From positions 1 to 10,000 of the forward strand of contig JAIWNK010000043.1 of the NCBI GenBank assembly GCA_020216845.1: DNA of 10,000 nucleotides. The letters run 5' to 3'. Positions 6,738 through 10,000 of this stretch are shown here, in pieces. Made by a program: the position numbers and the translations under genes. The DNA comes from Anaerolinea sp. Its GTDB lineage: Bacteria > Chloroflexota > Anaerolineae > Anaerolineales > Anaerolineaceae. Below the pieces are notes generated by a model, which saw nothing but the letters and a program-made list of their open reading frames with translations, was not told where the DNA came from and did no database searches. Each line of letters starts with the position of its first letter. Positions within the stretch are counted from its first letter, which is position 1.

Positions 6738-7175
6738 TCAACGCCTCTTTTGGAATTGTACCACCGTCCAAGCCAGCAAAGGCAGCAGCGCGCAACCAAT
6801 CGGCACCCAAGCCGCATCTCCCGGAGAACGAATGCTAAAGAAAAAGACCGCAACTGACTCGGCGGGGATTTGAACCAGGCCGGCTGTGTCACTCAAGTAT
6901 TGAATGGGGCGGCCATCATCCACCGGCTGCAATTCTCCCATCAGACGATAGGCGCGCAAGTCATCGCAGTTGTAAAACCCATGCACCCGCACAAAAACAA
7001 TCGCGGTTCTTTGGGCATCGGTAAAAACCGCATCCGTCCAACGCTGATCGCGAAAAAGGGTCTGATAGCCGGTCTGCCGAATGCTGTTACATTCCCAAAC
7101 AGCGTCGGTAATGGTGATGTATTGCACCTGATCAAAGACGAGAAAATCCGGCTCGTTTTGGAGCGCCAGGGTCAC
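6738..7175 (-). CDS. C-terminal part of split membrane protein, unknown function
   Basis: Open frame of 145 codons from a GTG. It has an extracytoplasmic-looking middle with two Cys (in WECN and YNCDD) that could pair, then a hydrophobic helix (WVPIGCALLPLLAWTVVQF) and a positive end (QKRR). I recognise no family. The frame continues upstream, in phase, through a single TAG (7197-7199) into a segment coding for a clear N-terminal membrane helix (7197-7325). The intact gene was therefore probably a 195-residue protein with one helix at each end and a domain outside the membrane between them. The GTG start has no convincing ribosome-binding site, which favours reading this as a fragment rather than a complete small gene. 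It precedes the M28 aminopeptidase by 58 bases. Confidence 0.5.
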   Translation of the reverse strand: MTLALQNEPDFLVFDQVQYITITDAVWECNSIRQTGYQTLFRDQRWTDAVFTDAQRTAIVFVRVHGFYNCDDLRAYRLMGELQPVDDGRPIQYLSDTAGLVQIPAESVAVFFFSIRSPGDAAWVPIGCALLPLLAWTVVQFQKRR

Positions 7176-7196
7176 CGCCTGCGCCAGGGTGACCGC
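7161..7196 (-). repeat. tandem 18-bp imperfect duplication
   Basis: 7179-7196 and 7161-7178 are adjacent copies matching at 15 of 18 bases. They encode AVTLAQ then AVTLAL in frame, immediately after the TAG at 7197-7199. Being a multiple of three, the duplication keeps the frame. It also contains an inverted pair GGTCACC/GGTGACC. Confidence 0.7.
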
Positions 7197-7325
7197 CTAC
7201 GGCGTGAGCGGAAATCGCAGCGCCTCATACAAACTGCCCACAAAAAAGAACAGGTACAAGACCATCAGGCCAATTGCCAGAATTAGCCGCAGACATTTAG
7301 ACGTTGGACCCAGTCTCCGTTGCAT
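7197..7325 (-). pseudogene. N-terminal helix fragment of the split membrane gene, ends in TAG
   Basis: Forty-two codons from ATG 7323-7325 to TAG 7197-7199. It encodes MQRRLGPTSK, then a hydrophobic helix (LRLILAIGLMVLYLFFFVG), then SLYEALRFPLTP and the stop. The next codon begins the in-phase continuation found at 6738-7196. A positively charged start before one strong helix is a typical signal anchor, supporting true coding. No good ribosome-binding site is visible before the ATG. One base change (for example CAG to TAG) would explain the interruption; a sequencing error or stop read-through are the alternatives. Confidence 0.55.
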
Positions 7326-7464
7326 GAGCACACTTAAGTTGCTGCTGAGTAAGCGCTAATCTGAATGAACGAGGCGTCTATTGAAGGACACGACCAGACT
7401 AAAGCCACACGCTTTCCCCCAAAACATGATAAGCTTGTCCCATTTCTAACAAAAACACCTTGGT

Positions 7465-8250
7465 CTATTCTACCTCTTCAATATCAGCATACAGCATTGG
7501 ACGCGCATTTTGTCGTGCTCTAAATTTTGTGCCGTGATTATGTCCCGTGCGCGCGTCAAAATCTATGAGCACATTTCCTTCCATAATCGCCTTGATGAAT
7601 CTATCAATGCTAAAACCGCGCAGAATCAAAATACGGCTATAATAAAAAAATTCCGTATCATTCTCTTTTTTTACTTCAGCTTGAATATAAAAAGTGTTCA
7701 ATAATTTTGTACCAGCTTTATGTTCGAGATCATTAAAGCCCCAATATGGTTGAGGATCTAATTCGCCTAGTCCAACGCGTTTTTTGACAGCATCCAACCA
7801 ATCTGAATGGCACGGATCAACCCGGCTGGCATCAAAAGAAACCAAAACTTTGCGGTCGTCTTCATCAACCCGCACCATAAATCCTCTGCTACTTCTTTGC
7901 AGTCCATTAATAGTTTGACGAAAACTCATTTCGTTAGATGGATACTGTATACCTGCAAATTCATGTTGCCAGCCATATTTTGGCAGAAGAATATTCGGCA
8001 CAAATTTCAATGCTCTTGGAGATGGTTCCATATGAAAAAGCGTTGTCAGAGCAGATGTCCCCGCTCGTTGACATTTCAACTCCCATTCTGATGCGTTTGG
8101 AATAGGCAAATTGTTCTCTCGAATGCCCAGCAAATCTTCAAGCGTATTGCCAATACCTCCTGCATTGCCTGGGCGGGCATTAGGTATCCAGCCTCGATTT
8201 CTGATAACCTTCAATGCATCAATTAAAGATTCTTTAGTATAAATTTTCAT
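7465..8250 (-). CDS. MvaI/BcnI-family type II restriction endonuclease
   Basis: A 261-residue predicted restriction enzyme. The N-terminal third has the MutH/MvaI/BcnI pattern: GGIGNTLEDLLGI (31-43), then EWELK (55-59, E57-L-K59 of the PD-(D/E)XK site), then LTTLFHMEPSP (68-78). Known members cut CCWGG (MvaI) or CCSGG (BcnI) as monomers. The acidic residue expected some residues before ELK is not an Asp here (LPIPNASE); Asn52 is in the likely place, see findings. The start is ATG at 8248-8250, overlapping the methyltransferase stop as ATGA. A GGAGG lies 11 bases upstream inside the methyltransferase gene, so translation is probably coupled. A TTG at 8268 is a weaker alternative start. The sequence is AT-rich with many A/T third positions, unlike the peptidase genes. 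Both CCWGG and CCSGG occur inside this gene (near 8167 and 7825), so the partner methylase must protect its own DNA if either is the target. Confidence 0.85.
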   Translation of the reverse strand: MKIYTKESLIDALKVIRNRGWIPNARPGNAGGIGNTLEDLLGIRENNLPIPNASEWELKCQRAGTSALTTLFHMEPSPRALKFVPNILLPKYGWQHEFAGIQYPSNEMSFRQTINGLQRSSRGFMVRVDEDDRKVLVSFDASRVDPCHSDWLDAVKKRVGLGELDPQPYWGFNDLEHKAGTKLLNTFYIQAEVKKENDTEFFYYSRILILRGFSIDRFIKAIMEGNVLIDFDARTGHNHGTKFRARQNARPMLYADIEEVE

Positions 8251-9179
8251 GATTCTGAAGGCCTCCAAAAATCAAGCAAATATTCAAAAGTTGTTCCCAT
8301 TGTTATATAGTTGCTTGGATAACCAAAAATCCCAATTTTATTGACAATATTTGTTCTGTCCCAAATAATTGTATTTCGGAGTTCATATCCCCGCTGACGT
8401 AATTCGTTAATCAACGCAACATGAATAGTAATGCGCTCATTCTCCCACCACATATCGGGAACATTAATAACACAATGACCTTTTGGACGAAGTAAAGGCA
8501 ACGCCTTTTCAAAAATATCACCCATTGCCTTTGTATAATCTTCCAAGGACATTGTTCCTAAATCTCGCGGGTCTTGAGAATACTGTTCCACCTTGTGTAA
8601 TTGCTCATTGTTTCTCTCTCGACGCGATTTATTTTTTCGTTGCCTATTCAGTAAATTGGCATAAGGTGGAGAAGTCCATATCAAACTAATTGAATTAGGC
8701 TCAAAATAGTAAGGAATATGCAATGCGTCATCCTGTATTGCTATTTGTTGTGCTTGGTTAAACAAATTGTTGGTTACCAATCTTTCAACACATAACTGCA
8801 CATATTTTTCTTGCAAATCAAAACCTACAGCATTGCGGTTAAGGTCTTGCGCCGCGACAAGGGTTGTTCCACTCCCCACAAAAGGATCTAATACCAGTTC
8901 ACCTTCATGAGTAAAAAGGCTTATTACTCTTTTTGCCAAAGAAATGGGGAAGGTAGCAGGATGTAAGTTCTTATCTCGAACATCTCTGCCCTCATAGAAG
9001 AATTGCCAGACACCAATTTGGCTCTTGAGCCAATCTTTTGCAGATAAACAATTCAAGTGATTTGGCGCACAAGCACACGTACGCTGCGTTCCAATATTGA
9101 GTTTGGTTCGATAAATTTCTGTCGTTTCTTTGATCAGGCGAGGCAAACAATTTGCAGAAGATTCAACATCATTGGTCAT
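8247..9179 (-). CDS. DNA methyltransferase, SPPY-type (predicted N4-cytosine)
   Basis: A 310-residue AdoMet-dependent modification enzyme. HPATFP (73-78) and the AdoMet-binding DPFVGSGTT (98-106) come first, then the catalytic TSPPY (169-173), then motifs around RPKGHCVINVPD (231-242) and a C-terminal segment ending EYLLDFW. SPPY, rather than DPPY, is typical of N4-cytosine methylases, as is known for the partners of MvaI and BcnI. Many beta-class enzymes have SPPY near the N terminus and HPATFP/FVGSGTT near the C terminus; here that order is permuted. The N-terminal region has a Cys cluster (C35, C37, C44, in CACAPNHLNC) that might bind metal, but this is inference. ATG 9177-9179 has GGAGA 9 bases upstream. 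The first gene of the R-M pair, so modification is made before the nuclease. Confidence 0.88.
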   Translation of the reverse strand: MTNDVESSANCLPRLIKETTEIYRTKLNIGTQRTCACAPNHLNCLSAKDWLKSQIGVWQFFYEGRDVRDKNLHPATFPISLAKRVISLFTHEGELVLDPFVGSGTTLVAAQDLNRNAVGFDLQEKYVQLCVERLVTNNLFNQAQQIAIQDDALHIPYYFEPNSISLIWTSPPYANLLNRQRKNKSRRERNNEQLHKVEQYSQDPRDLGTMSLEDYTKAMGDIFEKALPLLRPKGHCVINVPDMWWENERITIHVALINELRQRGYELRNTIIWDRTNIVNKIGIFGYPSNYITMGTTFEYLLDFWRPSES

Positions 9180-9220
9180 CTTTTGTTTTCTCCAGCCCTG
9201 ATTCTATCATATTGCTCAAG

Positions 9221-9226
9221 ATTATA
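9221..9226 (-). promoter_or_regulatory. possible -10 element for the R-M operon
   Basis: A consensus TATAAT on the minus strand in an AT-rich stretch, about 42 bases before the methyltransferase ATG. No convincing -35 sits 16-18 bases upstream, so this is a candidate only. No C-box-like repeat or controller gene was seen. Confidence 0.3.
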
Positions 9227-9367
9227 AATTTTAATCGCTGCCCATATTGCAGAGAGGAGACCTTTCAACGCTCCATTTAGCGCCCTGATGCAACGAATCG
9301 CGGGGTAAGTGTGTTCATCACAGAACATTTTTGGGGTGCGGCTTAGTTTGACGTGCACTGCCTCACA

Positions 9368-9565
9368 TTAAGCTTGCCGACCAACACATAGATCAGGCCA
9401 ACGACAGCCCAAAAAGCCCCCGCCCATCAACAAGAAACCGCCAAACTCCATTGCGCCATCCAAGACAAGCACAAACAACAGACCCAGCAAAAACACGCCC
9501 CACAACAGGCCATATAGACGAATTTTTTTGGGCAGCGTAAAGCTCGGTTTCAACCCATTCCTCAT
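9368..9565 (-). CDS. small two-helix membrane protein, probably frameshifted
   Basis: As read, 65 residues: a basic start (MRNGLKPSFTLPKK), one strong helix (LYGLLWGVFLLGLLFVLVL), then a Gly-rich second hydrophobic stretch that turns abruptly into WPDLCVGRQA. Dropping one base in the A5-G-C5 run at 9411-9421 would instead give AFWAVVGLIYVLVGKL, a proper second membrane helix, and a stop at 9343-9345. The intended protein is therefore probably about 73 residues with two helices. The start ATG (9563-9565) overlaps the stop of the upstream PAS gene as ATGA, so translation is coupled and the two products may act together. No family recognised. Confidence 0.5.
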   Translation of the reverse strand: MRNGLKPSFTLPKKIRLYGLLWGVFLLGLLFVLVLDGAMEFGGFLLMGGGFLGCRWPDLCVGRQA

Positions 9566-10000
9566 TCGCTGACTTTTGGAGTTTCAAATTGCCCTGTACC
9601 ATCCGGCTTCACCTCATCCAACAGGCGACGCTCGCCTTGCAGTTTGCGGATCTCGGTCACATCCTGCGTCACCTCCAGTGTGCCGTAGAATTTGCCTTGC
9701 GCATCACGCAACGCAAAATAACGAATGTGGATGAAGCGGCTCTCTTGCCCCTCTTGCGGCCTGGTTTGAATCCAAAATTCGGCGGTATCCCGTTTGCCAG
9801 AACGAAAATCCTCCAAAATTTTGAACACAATTTGAACGCTATCCGGATGATGACAATTAAGCACATTTCGGCCAATGATATCCGGCGTGCGCTCAAAGAC
9901 ACGGTTCTTGCCACCCGAATAGAAGCGTACATCGTTCGCCGCATCCACAAAGGTCACATCCACCGGCAAGTGCGTAAAAATCAGGGCAATTTGCTCGGGC
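9562..10000 (-). CDS. DUF438-family protein, C-terminal PAS domain (5' end outside)
   Basis: The frame is open to the window edge, so only the last 145 residues are seen (first visible residues PEQIALIFTH). Conserved blocks of the PAS domain that ends DUF438 proteins are clear: LPVDVTFVD, then VFERTPDIIGRNVLNCHHPDSV, then FRSGKRDTAEFW, then FIHIRYFALRD, then GTLEVTQDVTEIRKLQGERRLL. In this family the usual build is DUF438, hemerythrin-like HHE, then PAS; if complete, the missing N-terminal part probably holds those. Such proteins are thought to sense redox or gas signals, which cannot be shown from this piece. A TTG at 9967-9969 is not the true start because conserved sequence continues beyond it. 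A short variable tail (DEVKPDGTGQFETPKVSE) ends in the ATGA overlap with the membrane gene. Confidence 0.87.
   Translation of the reverse strand, partial: PEQIALIFTHLPVDVTFVDAANDVRFYSGGKNRVFERTPDIIGRNVLNCHHPDSVQIVFKILEDFRSGKRDTAEFWIQTRPQEGQESRFIHIRYFALRDAQGKFYGTLEVTQDVTEIRKLQGERRLLDEVKPDGTGQFETPKVSE

Noticed and set aside
6680..6892. Longer start for the M28 peptidase at 6892
   Set aside because: The extension overlaps the coding end of the upstream membrane gene and is Cys/Arg/Trp-rich without family likeness; GAGG lies 6 bases before the ATG at 6679.
9176..9358. 60-codon minus-strand frame ending in ATGA overlap with the methyltransferase, a possible controller gene
   Set aside because: GTG start with a ribosome-binding site only two bases away, no helix-turn-helix pattern, and it overlaps the likely restored end of the small membrane gene; best seen as leader DNA.
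7430..9376. 8-bp direct repeat TAAGCTTG at 7430-7437 and 9369-9376 flanking the R-M genes, like a target-site duplication
   Set aside because: A shared 8-mer between two intergenic stretches of this size is not rare by chance, it is mostly the palindrome AAGCTT, and no transposase or terminal repeats accompany it.

Overview
The window looks like chromosomal DNA of a bacterium of the Chloroflexota (Anaerolineae/Caldilineae-like). This is an inference from protein style: a lipoprotein with a Thr/Val/Pro-rich tail after the lipobox, a membrane-anchored clostripain-family peptidase, and a DUF438-type PAS protein. No rRNA or other taxonomic marker is present. Every gene I can support is on the minus strand, so transcription runs from position 10000 towards 1.

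Left part (1-6680), moderately GC-rich. Four hydrolase-like proteins, probably secreted or envelope-linked except for the last, lie in separate units. They are a zinc M15-type peptidoglycan peptidase with two PG-binding repeats (163-1023), a lipoprotein joining a GH16-like jelly roll to a glutamine-amidotransferase-like domain (1156-2607), a 796-residue clostripain (C11) peptidase (2739-5129), and an M28 aminopeptidase (5447-6679). The first two genes carry near-identical promoter regions (21 of 26 positions identical around the -10), so they are probably co-regulated although separately promoted. Two intergenic hairpins, after the M15 gene and after the M28 gene, share the same stem sequence.

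Middle (6680-7330). Upstream of the M28 gene is a two-helix membrane protein gene split by an in-frame TAG. The N-terminal helix lies before the stop and the extracytoplasmic domain plus C-terminal helix lie after it.

Right part (7465-9179), visibly more AT-rich. This is a compact type II restriction-modification pair. An SPPY-type (predicted N4-cytosine) methyltransferase with permuted motif order overlaps, by an ATGA junction, an MvaI/BcnI-family endonuclease. Base composition and position suggest horizontal acquisition. The neighbour on each side of this pair appears damaged: the TAG-split gene on one side, and on the other a small two-helix membrane gene with a probable frameshift at a homopolymer.

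Right edge (9368-10000). The small membrane gene is coupled by ATGA to a DUF438-family PAS sensor whose 5' end lies beyond the window.

No tRNA, rRNA, CRISPR, insertion sequence or origin was seen. I find no clearly new defence or biosynthetic system. The most useful leads are the shared promoter module, the two broken membrane genes flanking the R-M pair, and the unusual restriction enzyme active-site motif.
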